Assembly (NCBI GenBank): GCA_949710005.1
Contig: OX453274.1
Location: 36,098,714 to 36,162,713, forward strand
Direction: 5' to 3'
DNA: 64,000 bases
Source of the DNA: Ricordea florida
Lineage: Eukaryota > Cnidaria > Anthozoa > Corallimorpharia > Ricordeidae
Positions 1-43,939 of this stretch are shown in pieces. The notes under the pieces are model-generated. The model saw nothing but the letters and a program-made list of their open reading frames with translations, was not told where the DNA came from and did no database searches. The first letter of the stretch is position 1; each line of letters opens with the position of its first letter. Both the position numbers and the translations under genes were made by a program.

Positions 1-65
1 GGTTCGAAGTCTCATCATTTAAAGTTTTAACTCAGTCTATAACTCAAGTCCTAAGTCAATATTAT

Positions 66-700
66 ACATTATTATATCTGCAACCCCTGTATATGAGCAA
101 ACGCGCGCTGTGATTCGCTCACTACTCATAGTATATCAGCTCATATACCATTGGCACGGAAAACGGCCATCATGGAGGGATGATTTCTTGAATTAGACAG
201 GGAGAAATTCAAGTCTTGCTTAAAAATCATACACCAAAAGATACTACCAAAGCAAATAAATATGGGATGAAATTATTCGACGGTAAGTGAGCAAATTATA
301 TTGCGAAATTGTTTATTACGAACGAAAGTGAAACTCTTACACACAGCCGCCATTTTGAAAAATCTGTGAAGCCCGTAAACTGAGTTTTTATTTTGTTTCT
401 CCCTACTTTTTCCACTTTAAAATTCTCAAACTAATTTGCGAACTCGAAACAAAATTGACAAGTACATTAAAGAGATGTTTAAAAACGAGCCGGACTCGTG
501 ATTGAAACTTTTTTACACATCGGCTCTACAATATGTCGGCTCGACAAACACATGGTTCTGTTCAAAAACAATAACAAAGTCAATTCTTGTCGTACAAACT
601 TATTCCAGTGTCTCATAAGCGAGGGTTTAGAGATATAATAAAACAATTATTCCACTCAATCTCGTCGTATATGAGCTATAGCCAACTCGGCGCTACCTCC
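66..700 (+). repeat. 0.67-kb repeat unit, copy 1 (truncated)
   Basis: Starts TTATATCTGCAACCC and runs through the CATCATGGAGGGATGATTTC core to the start of a foldback hairpin that is cut at about 692. Diverged relative to the three copies at 2366-4423. Confidence 0.75.
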
Positions 701-1065
701 AGAGCCGGTCAAACGTTAAAGCCGACAATGTGGTTTATACATTTAAAGTATATATTACACAACTTTCTCACAGATTGTTGATCATTTGGATATGTAAAAT
801 ACGATAATCGCTTTGAAATTTTTGGAAAAATGAATTTCCTTGTTCTTTAGGGCCTCAGGCTTCTAAGACAAGTAGGTCCCAGGTACTGTCACCAAGAATA
901 TGGATCGTGCTTTAGTGGCAACACAGAATTTGGGTGATTTCTCTTCTACTACATGCAGTTTTGTATCCGCTGTCTTGCGTTCTGCTATGTCCAGTGAATT
1001 CGATTTAAGCGAATCGACTATCTCCACCATAGAAAACTACGAGTCCTAAAATATGCCTAACGTAA

Positions 1066-1150
1066 ACAGGATTCGAACACAGGACCTCGCGAATACCGCT
1101 GCGATGCTCTACCAGTAGCGGCTGAGCTAAATCAACTGCCAGCGCTGGGG
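1066..1150 (-). repeat. tRNA-derived SINE-like fragment
   Basis: Reverse strand has a D-arm/A-box like TTAGCTCAGCCGCTACTGG, TAGAGCATCG, and a B-box like TGTTCGAATCC. The anticodon arm does not pair cleanly and there is no acceptor stem, so it is a SINE or tRNA relic, not a tRNA gene. Confidence 0.5.
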
Positions 1151-1396
1151 GCTGGTCGTTAGTGTGTTTGCATGCGCGTGTTAGGAATGATATCAAGGAT
1201 TTGAGTCAAACAATGAGTTGACCCTGAATCAACTTTCCCGTTTCCTTTTCAGTGACTTTTAACGCTGAAAAGCTATTGGACTTTTGAACACTTTCATACG
1301 CTGCACTGTCTTCTTTTTTTTCTTTTTCAGTATTGCACAAACGGAATTTAATTAGCTACTCATGTTTACCAAGCAAAGGAGCGTTTTATCACGTAC

Positions 1397-34524
<33,128 letters not shown>

Positions 34525-35564
34525 GATACTAGGGTTCTTTGTAAGGAGCTTAAATTGAGGTTAAGGTTGTACTCAGGGCATCACCATAAACCAGCTGATC
34601 CTTCTTGTTATGTCAACTTGCTGCAACATATTCATGAAAATATGAAAGTGAACTTGACAGCTTATTAACTTTAAACCCATTTATTTATTTGATATAGTTA
34701 AAATGGCTGAATAAAACAAGAACCTGGCAAAGATTACAAAAGGCCTGAAGAACCTACGTAACAATAGCTGAAAGGAGAAAGGTAGGGTGACCTTTTGCAA
34801 CAACCGGCACACATTTCTTGGAAGAATTTGGTAGACTTCACTGACTTTCTGCTTTTTCTGACTGCCGATTTGTCCATTAAGCTTGCCTCTGTCCCCTCTC
34901 TTTGGGGAGACTTTGGTCACTGTCATAGGTTTAAGACGTTTAACAATGACAAAATTCAGCCAGCGATTGTTTCTGTGTCACCCGGCGAATTTTGCCGGCA
35001 GCCAGCGCTTAGCGACAACCCTAGGGTATACAGAAATCAAAGTGTTTGGGGCAAGACTAAATTGCCATTTAACAAGAAAGACTGATCAATTGGTTATATA
35101 TTTAATTCTAGACAATGGAAACTGACAATGCCTCTCAAAAAAATTAAGAGGCCTACCTCACATTCATGCATTCGAGACCAGGCCGTTCCACGCGGCCGCA
35201 ATTTATCAATATTGCCTATAGGCTACAGAGGTTCCAGGGTCGCAGTGGCATATCCCCACTTCAAAGACCCCTGAAGTACCTCCTGGGTATTCAGGCTTTC
35301 TGAAATTTGAATCAACAAACATTTACAGTACAGTCTTCTAGAACTGTAATTCCACTACCAGGTTAGAAGTATCTGGGTCAATCAAACTGCCCATGAGGCT
35401 CACCCGATCTGCCCCTGATGTCATCAGTACTTCTATCACAAAAATAACACATGGAGGTGGACAAAAATCAGTCCTTAAGTTCAGTCTATTTTAACCATGA
35501 AATAAGAACAGCTGTATACATACACTTCAATTCAACACTATCCTGTCTATCCTAGACAAGGCAT

Positions 35565-35770
35565 TGGCAATCAGTTATTAACATATTAATCTTACTTAAA
35601 AATAGTATATAACAATTACATAATAATTATCATGCATTGATTTTACATGCAGTTCATTGAGCTCCATCAGCGGCAATAGCACCACAGCACCAGAAACCGC
35701 TGGCAGCCGAGGCGTGAATATTTCTGGTCTAAACTTAATTAAAATCAAAACTTTTCCATATTCCTGCGCC
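35565..35770 (+). repeat. Direct duplication, left copy (pair with 42810-43010)
   Basis: Shares CATATTAATCTTACTTAAAA, CATGCATTGATTT, GAGCTCCAT and GCCGAGGCGTGAATATTTCT with 42810-43010 in the same orientation. Confidence 0.8.
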
Positions 35771-35788
35771 CATAATTTAATTTAAACC

Positions 35789-36148
35789 AACAAGACAGGC
35801 CTTCTGACAGGGTGCGGGAAAAAAAAAAGAAAATTGTGCGGGTTTTGGGAGGAAAATTGTGCGGTAAAGAACGGCGATTGTGCGGGAATTGTGCAAGATT
35901 GCGCAATCGTGTAAACAAACATATATTCGATCACAGGGCCAAAAAAAAAACCGACATGGACGAATTTCTGGATAAATGAGACGTGCAACAATTGTGCTCT
36001 TAGTCTGGCAATGAAACATGGCGGATTTCTCGATTGTTTTGCAATATTGTGCGGAATTTCGCGGATTTTCAGAAATTGTGCGGGATTGTGCTGCTTTGAT
36101 CGAATTCTGCGGTCCCGCACCCGCGCACCCTGTCAGAAGGCCTGACAA
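35789..36148. mobile_element. MITE with CAGGCCTTCTGACAGGGTGCG termini
   Basis: Inverted ends: ACAGGCCTTCTGACAGGGTG at left and CACCCTGTCAGAAGGCCTGA at right. Interior has repeated TTGTGCGGG motifs on one strand. No coding potential. Confidence 0.85.
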
Positions 36149-36529
36149 GAGGCTCTAAAAGCCTACACTGGGCTGCCTGTTGGAAGCCTTGATACGCAAA
36201 CGGTTTTATCAAACCATTCAAATTTGTGTTATTTGCGTTCAGTAGAAGTGCACCAAGTTTATCGGCTGACCGAGTCAAATGCGAGCCAGAGTCAAAAGTG
36301 ACTCCCGAGTGAGTCCGAGTCAATTGACCGAGTCAATAATCACTGATAACATATATTTCTTTTTAAAAAAAGTCAAAACAGCGTAAATATCTCTGACCTA
36401 GACGCTACAGGGTTCGTTCACGCGGGCTACACTTTATAATACGTCTTCGAACAAACTGGAATGTGTCAGTTCACGAATAGGGTTGGTATCATATGGCATG
36501 TTCCGCAACGGCAAAAAAACCTTACCTGC

Positions 36530-37260
36530 AGGCTGTATATCGCACCTGCAGTTCTTGTCGACGTCATGTTTAAAGTGAGCGATTTTATCAGAAATTTCAG
36601 TGATAATTGGGTCACCTTCTAGTCGAGATTTTTTTGTGAAAAATTAACACATTCAGTAAATTTGTAACCTGTTAACCGTGGACAACGGTTTGGCTTGAAG
36701 CTGACATTAAGTAGGATAAACATTAATTTGTTTTCTTTAATTGGCGTGGTGGCTCTAAAAAAGCCATCTATTATAAGTTTGACTAGGTGGGTGATTCGCT
36801 CCTGGTCTGAAACTATATACTTCTTCAGGCATACTCTGCACTGGCTGTTTTGAATTCCTTCGTGAACTTGGTTTGTTTGCTAATCGGAGTAATGTTGACA
36901 AAATCAGCTTCCTTGGCTCCCACGGTAGAAAACCAATTGTGACACTTGATGCTATTCAGCGTGATCCCAAGTTTAATATCGAAAGGGAAGAAACGATATT
37001 TGGGAACAACAACGGAATATTAACCAGGACTTGGCCTGCTCTGTGGTCTGTGAACCACTCGCACCGACCGCTATATATCATGCTATGGATACTTGGGAGT
37101 AAAAATGTCCGTCGCTTTGTTTTCGGTGATAAGAACGGTATAAGACTGATCTGGTCGCCAGCGCCGGACCATGGATTCGCTTATGTCGTATTCTCCGGCA
37201 ATTTCTGAATCGTTTTCGACTTCCTCTGCCTCGGCGACGTTTAAGCAAGTTATAGTTTAC
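36530..37260 (+). other. Unit shared (inverted) with 15610-16130; possible promoter/first exon
   Basis: Plus strand ends in a small frame MDSLMSYSPAISESFSTSSA and onward (33 codons, from 37172). On the minus strand, CAGCCTGCAG|GTAAGG at about 36530 resembles a donor that could serve a non-coding first exon of paralog A. Both ideas are inference; a repeat origin is equally possible. Confidence 0.4.
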
Positions 37261-38204
37261 GATGTATGATGCCCTTTTATAGGCGTGACTACGAACACTA
37301 CCACAAGATGAGCTTGCTTAACCGTTAGTGGAGAGAAAGCTCAACTTCATTCTCCGGCCCCATAAGGTCATATTTTGTTTGAAGATCGAATAAAACACAA
37401 TTTTTGTTACATCCATTTCACCGCTATGAAAAAACGTGACCCATGAGTATTGTGCAAGAATGGCCTTTTCTCGAGATAATTTTAGACTGGGTGTACCACA
37501 GGAAGCCCAGTAATTACGATGTCACCTGCAAGGTGGAGTAATTTACAATTGGTTAATCAATTTAGTATTAATTTTACATAGCACTTGTGAACATGTCGGA
37601 AACGTAGGCAACCAAAGAGTTTGGTCAAGTTCAATGCAGTTAAGTCATGTTATTACTTACATTTTGTATCAGTTGATAAGAACCTTCGAGTACTCTGCCT
37701 CGTTAAGCGCAAATTAAGCACAGTTCTGCAAGTTACGGACAATACATGTAGAAACTGAATATCGAATTGAACAACGCCGTTGACGAATTCAAATGCTTTA
37801 ATTTTGCGTATTGATCGCTGATATAAGTTTGAAATACCACTGAAAAACAAAAGTAAACAAAGATATCATCAACTGTTACTACAAACGTCTTTAAACTTAT
37901 ATATTTATCAGATTTACTCACCAAGTGAGAGCCATCCGGTGTAAATAGACGCGAATCGGAAATATGGCCTCATAAGGGAGATCGATTCCATACCTCCGCA
38001 CTGTCGAAAATGACGATTGTACCTCAAACCTTTCTTCCCGCTTTCATTTCATTGCTCATACTAGAGCACGATCAGTCACTGCTACACATTGCGTGCATCA
38101 TGAAAAGCGTTCGTGGCTTATTGTAACAACAGTAGGGGAGCTGGGGCGATTGGGTGGTGATTTCTCAGCTCAAAGCGAAATCTGGGATGGGAGGGAGGAG
38201 GTGA

Positions 38205-38440
38205 GAGTGTAACGGGAGTCCAGGTTTGATCTGCCCCCACCTCCCCCACCGGGGAATCTAGACCATCCAGTAGAAACATTCAATCCCAGACTGTCTATTT
38301 CTTGATGCTGATGTCAACCCCAATACGAGCGCCTCACAAATGCATGTATTAAGTAGACTTATGATTAAAATAATCATTATCAGGTTGAAGGATTATCATA
38401 TTGGTTCTAGGCTAAATCTGAGGGGAACACCCATACACAT
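38205..38440 (+). repeat. Direct duplication, left copy (pair with 43074-43305)
   Basis: Shares GTGTAACGGGAGT, GGTTTGATCTGCCCCCACCT and CAATCCCAGACTGTCTATTT with 43074-43305. Followed in both by GTCGTTTCGCCCC motifs. Confidence 0.85.
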
Positions 38441-38619
38441 TTCATCCCAGCCCTACCCTAGCTCAAGTGAAATAGTCACCACATTATTGCTATGAATTAC
38501 GGTCGTTTCGCCCCAGGTCCGCTTCGCCCCAACCAAAAGTTTGTTCGTCCGAAGACATTATCATTGAATACTTAATAATAATATATATATATGTATATAT
38601 ATAATTGTTACTAGACGGG

Positions 38620-39300
38620 GAAAAAGACGGGGCGGAAAGATGCGGTCTGGTTTCTGTATCTTGTTTTGAAGTCGTTTTCCGTGAGTCCGATGTAAGTTTG
38701 CTACGTGTTGTTGTCTTTGCGCGTAAATGTGGCTTGGTAGATAACCGATGGTTGTAGGCAGTTTCCGTCGAGCGGGCAAGTGTTCTTTTGTCGGCAGTTG
38801 CACGTCTCAGTTGCTGTCTTTAGTGTTAGCGGCTCAGTGCGGCATCGTTGGTTCGTGTACATGTCGTTAAGATGTGTTTATTATGGTTGTCGATTATTTG
38901 TTTAGTGTTGTTCATGCAGCTGTAACTGATCTTGATGGTGTTGTGGTTGAAAACTTTGCGGAGCTCGTGGTCTCTTGGGAAGTGCTTATCTACTAGAGCG
39001 AGGAATTTGTGTCTGATGTTAGTACTTGTGTTCTTGCTGAAAGGGGGGTTGTACCACAGGATGTTTCTCCGTTGTCGGTTTTTTCGCTTGTTAGGTGTGG
39101 TTGGTTCGAAGCGCAGGGTGTAGCTGTATCCGCTTTCGTCGAGTGCTTTCTGGTATGGAGGAGCGGCTTGGTCAAAGGATGCTTTGTCGGATGATAGGGA
39201 TGATAAGTATTGTGGTGATAGTTTCTAAAGAAACTGGTGCTGCGTCGGTGGGGAATTGAAACACAAGAAATTTGGTAAATCAAACGAATTGATTAAGTAA
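38620..39300 (-). pseudogene. Penelope-like element C-terminal fragment
   Basis: Minus strand from about 39200 reads SSDKASFDQAAPPYQKALDE, then RNILWYNPPFSKNTSTNIRH, KFLALVDKHFPRDHELRKVF and SYSCMNNTKQIIDNHNK to a stop near 38863. After a frame change follows CNCRQKNTCPLDGNCLQPSV and TYIGLTENDFKTRY, the GIY-YIG endonuclease part typical of Penelope-like elements. The upstream block (39225-39300) is the conserved CCACCGACGCAGCACC sequence also seen at 50880, 52190 and 55390. Confidence 0.8.
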
Positions 39301-39425
39301 GCCTTTTGTATACCACCACAGAGCTTCGACGAAGCTGGAAACGTCAGCACCTCCATTTTACCTTATGGTGGTATAACTTACTTATCAATATTCGTTTGAT
39401 TTACCCAATTTATTGTGATAGGGAT
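39301..39425 (+). repeat. Penelope terminal segment with truncated hammerhead
   Basis: TTCGACGAAGCTGGAAACGT then CAGCACCTCCATTTTACC and GGTGGTATAACTTACTTA. Core order CGACGA / GAAAC / GTC is present but stem II is shortened to a few bases. Confidence 0.55.
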
Positions 39426-39431
39426 GATAGT

Positions 39432-39522
39432 TGTTTGTTGATGCCGGCGGGAATGTTCTTTGTGGGAGAGCAACCAGCCGCCAACCACCACAAAGAACAT
39501 TCCCGCCGGCATCAACTGAGAG
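39432..39522. repeat. Foldback hairpin
   Basis: GTTGATGCCGGCGGGAATGT + TCTTTGTGG faces CCACAAAGAACATTCCCGCC + GGCATCAAC. Arms about 29 bp and perfect over that length; short central loop. Confidence 0.85.
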
Positions 39523-39739
39523 AGGGCGGCCAATTCTTCGAGCCTGGATGGCATTTGTTTCAGTCGGTATTTAAACCAGAAACAATGTTGGACTCGGAAC
39601 ACAATATCATTTACCCTATAAAAAAACCCCTTGTATCGGTGTATTAATGAATATGTTAGAATTATCCAAAATCATATTCATGGTTTGATGGCGAAATTTG
39701 AAATCAAACCGATATTAAAGTGAGTGAGAGCGTGAATGT

Positions 39740-40505
39740 GTTATGTGTGTTAAAACCCTCCGTATCATTGATTTTGATGAATTTGATTTTGATGGTCTCC
39801 CGGCTCTTTTCGGCAGACTAAAGAGAATTATGGCTGCTTCCATCTTTGTACGTTGACTTTCTCTTTTCTCAAGGGTTGCTGGAGATAGGTCTTCTTTAAC
39901 AAATATATTGTCCGGTTTAATTCTTCGGGCACTTTTCAGGATCGTTTCCCTCTCTTTCCAGTCACGAAGGCGACAAACAATGGTTCGAGGACGACTTGCA
40001 GAATTCTGGGCCGAAGCTGGCCTACGAGAACTTTTACCCACGCGATGCGCTCTCTCAATGTCAGGAGCACTGGCGAGATTCAACTCGTCTTTCAAAACTT
40101 GCTTTACTTTAGCTTCCGTTACTTCCCACGTTTCGTTATTCTCTTCGGGAATGCCATCGACTCTGACATTATTTCTTCTACTCTGATTTTCTAAATACTC
40201 CATAAGTTCTTCTTGATGATCCAAGTCGTCTTGAATTTCTTCAATGGCGGAGTCCAGTTCTTGTAATTTAAAAGTAATGATGGTTTCAAGTCATCGATGT
40301 CCTTTTGCGAAAACTCAAGGCTGTTTTCGATCGAATCAAAGAAGCTCTTAAACATTCTTTCCTGCATCTGTAACATCTCGCGAAGCATTGCCAGTGTTAC
40401 AAACTCTCCTTTAACATTTACTTCAGCCGCCAAAGAACTAACTGAGGCTTTCGAATGACGTGTATCGGGGATAATTTTCGGTGATTTCGATCTTGGCCAG
40501 AGCAA
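39740..40505 (-). pseudogene. LINE ORF1-like relic
   Basis: Minus strand: MLWPRSKSPKIIPDTRHSKA start, EMLQMQERMFKSFFDSIENS, a frameshift near 40260-40280, then QEELMEYLENQSRRNNVRVD, GIPEENNETWEVTEAKVKQV, IERAHRVGK and RPRTIVCRLRDWKERETILK. This is the coiled-coil plus RRM-like ORF1 protein of LINEs of L1/CR1 style. Truncated at its C-end; no ORF2 attached. Confidence 0.8.
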
Positions 40506-40530
40506 TCAAATCCTGCGTCCGCACGCTACC

Positions 40531-40664
40531 TAGCCTGTGCCAGGCTCTCGGATCGTGGGCACGATCGAAAAGCGGGAGAGCGAGAGAACAAATGGGTGGG
40601 AGTCTGGGAAGGAGAAAACGGGAAGGAGAGCCTGTAAGAATTGTTTTAAATACATCATTCCGGT
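40531..40664 (+). repeat. Left terminal inverted repeat
   Basis: About 134 bp, from TAGCCTGTGCCAGGCTCTCG to AAATACATCATTCCG; complementary to 42512-42645. Confidence 0.9.
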
Positions 40665-40729
40665 ATACCAGCTCCTGGTATACCCTACGATTGGTTAATT
40701 TTGACACTTGACATCAACAAGTTTCATAC

Positions 40730-41862
40730 ATGTCATCACTCTCATCACTCGACTTTCAGCAGCAAATGCCTAAGTTGGCGAGCGTGTGCTACGCGCGTGA
40801 GTTCGACGAAGTTCTGTTTACTGAGGTTTTGGGTGAGTGCATAGCAGATTTCCCGAATATCAAAGCTCTTAGATCAGAACAAAAGATGTGCCTATTTAAT
40901 CTAGCCCGTGGAAAAGACGTGTTTGCGATTCTTCCCACCGGATTCGGAAAGTTCAGAATGCCGCGGCTAGAGTGATTTTTCGGATTGCGAAATTTGATCA
41001 TATCACACCCGCTCTTATCGACTTACATTGGCTTCCAGTATCGTTTAGAGTTCAGTTTAAATTGCTTCTTCTTGTTTACTAGGCACTACACAACCAAAGT
41101 CCTTCCTACATAAAAGATCTTTTATCCCTGAAACCAGCTGTTAATTACGCTCTTCGTTCGTCTGCAAAATCTCTTCTGGTCGTTCCAAAAATCAACTGCT
41201 CTGCACTTGGGGATCGGGCCTTTGCTCATGCTGCACCTGTTTTATGGAACTCGCTGCCATTAACTATAAGAACAAGTAGCAGCCTCGCCATTTTTAAAAA
41301 GCAACTGAAAACATTTCTTTTTAAGAAAGCTTTTGATTTGTTGGAATAGTTTTAAAGTTTAGCATAGTTGTTGAAATAGTTTTAAAGTTTAGTGATTTCT
41401 ATTTATTTATTTATTTTAACTTAATGTAAAGCGCTTTTGAATATTTTTGTATAGTTCTAGCGCTATACAAGTCTATTATTATTATTATTATTATTCGGGA
41501 AGAGTTTAATTTTTCAGCTTTTTCCCCGAATCGCGAAAACGTTACGCTCAAGCGGAGGTCAAGGCTTGTCGACAATAATCGTTGTCGCGCCGTTGGTTTC
41601 AATAATGAGAGACCAAGTAGAACAGCTACGACAACTGGGATTTTCTGCTGCAGCCATAGGGATCGGCCAGAAATGCCACGAGGACAAGGTGAGAAATGGA
41701 GACTGTGAAATTGTCTTCGGAAGCCCCGAGGGCTGGCTATCTAAAACACGGGTAAAGAAGCTAAAGGAAGGCAAACTGGGAAAGCACTGACGGCTTCTGT
41801 GCATGTAGCTATAGATGAAGTTCACTCCGTAACAGAATGGTACGTAACGGCTATTTGCTGAC
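40730..41862 (+). pseudogene. RecQ-like DNA helicase relic, interrupted by a LINE
   Basis: MSSLSSLDFQQQMPKLASVC start; FPNIKALRSEQKMCLFNLAR (motif 0 with Gln), DVFAILPTGFGK (Walker A). After the LINE insertion it resumes at 41498: GKSLIFQLFPRIAKTLRSSG, STIIVVAPLVSIMRDQVEQL (motif Ia), IVFGSPEGWLS, then a 1-nt frameshift near 41783 and VHVAIDEVHSVTEW (DEVH box, motif II). The rest of the helicase is missing. Superfamily 2 RecQ-type by motif order. Confidence 0.8.
40953..41497 (+). mobile_element. 5'-truncated CR1-like LINE inserted in the helicase P-loop
   Basis: Frame QNAAARVIFRIAKFDHITPA, LIDLHWLPVSFRVQFKLLLL, one internal TAG, then LGDRAFAHAAPVLWNSLPLT and KKQLKTFLFKKAFDLLE stop: C-terminus of a CR1/L2-type ORF2. 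3' UTR ends TATACAAGTC (TTA)n. Flanks GATTCGGAAAG and ATTCGGGAAG suggest a short target duplication over the Gly-Lys codons. Confidence 0.85.
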
Positions 41863-42490
41863 ACTTCAGAAGCCCAGTCCATAGAGGAAATCATGTTGTC
41901 TTCCAGGCTAGAAACCCCAGCTAATGGATTCTGATTTTCCTTTTGAAATTCAAGCGAACGTCGAGATCTACTGGAATCAGTCGCTACATGTTTCCGAGTT
42001 CTCTTCGCGAAACTCCCGTTGGCGAGTTGCTTGAAAATCGTTTTGTAGGCGCCCTGACAATGTCTCCATTCGCTTGTATGGTTAGTTTCTTAAACGTACC
42101 GTAAATTCTCGCCAAAGTCCTCGCACAGGTCAGACAGCTCACATCGGAAAGTTTGTCGCTTCGCACAAAATCGAAACCGAGGGAACTAACAATATCGGCC
42201 AACACAAAATATTCATCGCCAATGAAGGAAACCAATTCCTTGTTTCGGACGACGTTAAATAAAGAAACTCTTGGGATTTTCGTCCCAAGACAAGTAACAA
42301 TTTTCTTACAAAATCGGCAGGACTTCGAAAGATGGCGAACCTGCACGCTCGAATTAGCACACGATGAAGACATGAGCGACTTCAGCCAGCACACGAAAAA
42401 GATCGAACTCGCGCGAAACGTAACCGTACACTGCACATTTTGGCCCTTTGAGAGTCTGACGTTTGACATTATGACACGAGAAAGTGTCAT
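41820..42490 (-). CDS. Cys-rich protein frame inside the long-TIR element
   Basis: Minus strand from ATG near 42488: open to 41984, then one frameshift and continuing similarity-free frame VATDSSRSRRSLEFQKENQN to about 41820. Contains CRFCKK and, about 60 residues on, CLTCARTLARIYGTFKKL: two CxxC pairs spaced like a ZAD-type or similar zinc module. Convergent with the helicase frame. Probably element-encoded; function unknown. Confidence 0.5.
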
Positions 42491-42511
42491 TCCTGAAGTG
42501 GGTGTGTCAGT

Positions 42512-42645
42512 GGGCGGAATGATGTATTTAAAACAATTCTTACAGGCTCTCCTTCCTTTTTCTCCTTCCCAGACTCCCCCCCATTTGTTCTCTCGCTCTC
42601 CCGCTTTTCGATCGTGCCCGCGATCTGAGAGCCTGGCACAGGCTA
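42512..42645 (-). repeat. Right terminal inverted repeat
   Basis: Complement of the left end with a few substitutions and small indels. Confidence 0.9.
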
Positions 42646-42809
42646 CACGCTACCTGAGATTCCAAGTCAATCTCTAAAAAGCTTCTAGCCAGCAGTTAAG
42701 TTCCACGAAGAAGGCCTACCAAGGGGGAGTCACGGGCACCCCAGGACCCCCCCCCCCCCCCCCCAGCTACGCTCCTGTAGGAACTGGTTAGGAGAAGGGA
42801 ATCTGTTAC

Positions 42810-43010
42810 AACATATTAATCTTACTTAAAAATAGTATATAACAATTACATAATAATTATCATGCATTGATTTCACATGCAATTTATTGAGCTCCATTAG
42901 CGGCAATAGCGCCACGGCACCAGAAACCATTTGCAGCCGAGGCGTGAATATTTCTGGTCTAAACATTATTAAAATAAAAACTTTTCCATATCCCTGCGTC
43001 CACAATTTTT
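42810..43010 (+). repeat. Direct duplication, right copy (pair with 35565-35770)
   Basis: See 35565-35770. It follows a poly-C tract (about 42748-42766) and is directly joined to the right copy of the second duplicated block, whereas the left copies are about 2.4 kb apart. Confidence 0.8.
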
Positions 43011-43073
43011 TAAGCCAATTACGATGTCACCTGCAAGGTCGAGTGCTTTACAAATGATTAATTAATTCAATAT

Positions 43074-43305
43074 TAAGAGTGTAACGGGAGTACAGGTTTG
43101 ATCTGCCCCCACCTCCCCCACCGGGGACTCTAGACCATCCAGTAGATACATTCAATCCCAGACTGTCTATTTCTTCATGCTGATGTCAACCCAAATACGA
43201 GCGCCTCACAAATGCACGTATTAAGTAGGCTTGTGATTAAAAAGCTCAGGTTTAAGGATTATCATATCGGTTCTTGGCTAAATCTGAGGGAACACCCATA
43301 CACAC
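43074..43305 (+). repeat. Direct duplication, right copy (pair with 38205-38440)
   Basis: See 38205-38440. Confidence 0.85.
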
Positions 43306-43390
43306 ACCAAAGTCGTTTCGCCCCAACTCAAAGTCGTTTCGCCCTATCAAAGTCGTTTCGCCTCGACCAAACGTTTGTTCGCCTGAAGTT
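43305..43390 (+). repeat. GTCGTTTCGCCCC short tandem motif
   Basis: AAAGTCGTTTCGCCCCAACT repeated three to four times; related single motifs at 38500-38550 and, reversed, at 46370-46470. Confidence 0.75.
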
Positions 43391-43497
43391 TTTTCATACG
43401 ATTTAGAAAGCAATAACTGGTTAACTTGAACAAAACAGGCAATGGTGAGACCCCTTTTCGTCTTACCGAGATATCTATCTATCTGTCTATCTATATT

Positions 43498-43813
43498 AAA
43501 CAAATAGATTATGAGCTCGAGATTTCTATCGCGTGATAGTTGACGAGGGCGCAGCCCGAGTCAACTATCACGCATAGAAATCGAGAGCGAATAATCTAAT
43601 TGTTTTAGTATAAATCTACTAGTCGTTCAAAACTTTGTCTTTTCTGGAACAGCCTCGATCAGTAAACTGTCTAAATCTTCTTCACGGACACTTCAAAAAC
43701 GTGAAGAAGCGGCCGCCATTACGCTACTCACTATCTATCACAGAATAGATAGTGGGTAGCGTAGCCAATCAGAGCGCGGCATTTGTGATAGAACGCTAGT
43801 AGATTTATACTAA
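43498..43813. mobile_element. Two-part foldback MITE, copy 3
   Basis: Hairpin with arms ATTTCTATCGCGTGATAGTT and GACTCGGGCTGCGCCC region, then CTAATTGTTTTAGTATAAAT, body, CCAATCAGAGCGCGGC and GATTTATACTAA end. Confidence 0.8.
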
Positions 43814-43854
43814 ATATGTATAGTATATGCACGTAATGTTACATATATCTATCT

Positions 43855-43869
43855 TTCTATGTATGTATG

Positions 43870-43932
<63 letters not shown>
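43855..43932 (+). repeat. (TATG)n and (AT)n microsatellite
   Basis: About eight TATG units followed by about fifteen AT units. Confidence 0.9.
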
Positions 43933-43936
<4 letters not shown>

Positions 43937-43939
43937 GTC

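Larger units (their letters stand above)
1..1396. other. Left flank: intron 19 of paralog A with repeats
   Basis: No exon 20 of paralog A was found here. 66-700 is a copy of the 0.67-kb repeat unit described at 2366-4423. About 1066-1150 resembles a tRNA-derived SINE on the minus strand. The rest (780-1060, 1200-1396) shows nothing I recognise. Confidence 0.6.
40522..42654. mobile_element. Long-TIR DNA element with RecQ-like helicase and Cys-rich frames
   Basis: Inverted ends of about 134 bp (40531-40664 and 42512-42645), both TAGCCTGTGCCAGGCTCTC... with few mismatches, flanked by the direct repeat CACGCTACC (40522-40530 and 42646-42654), a 9-bp target duplication. Contents: RecQ-like helicase relic on plus, Cys-rich frame on minus, and a LINE fragment inserted in the helicase. 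The 9-bp duplication and long ends resemble Mutator-like elements; helicase cargo also recalls AcademH elements, which however have shorter duplications. No transposase seen. Confidence 0.75.
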
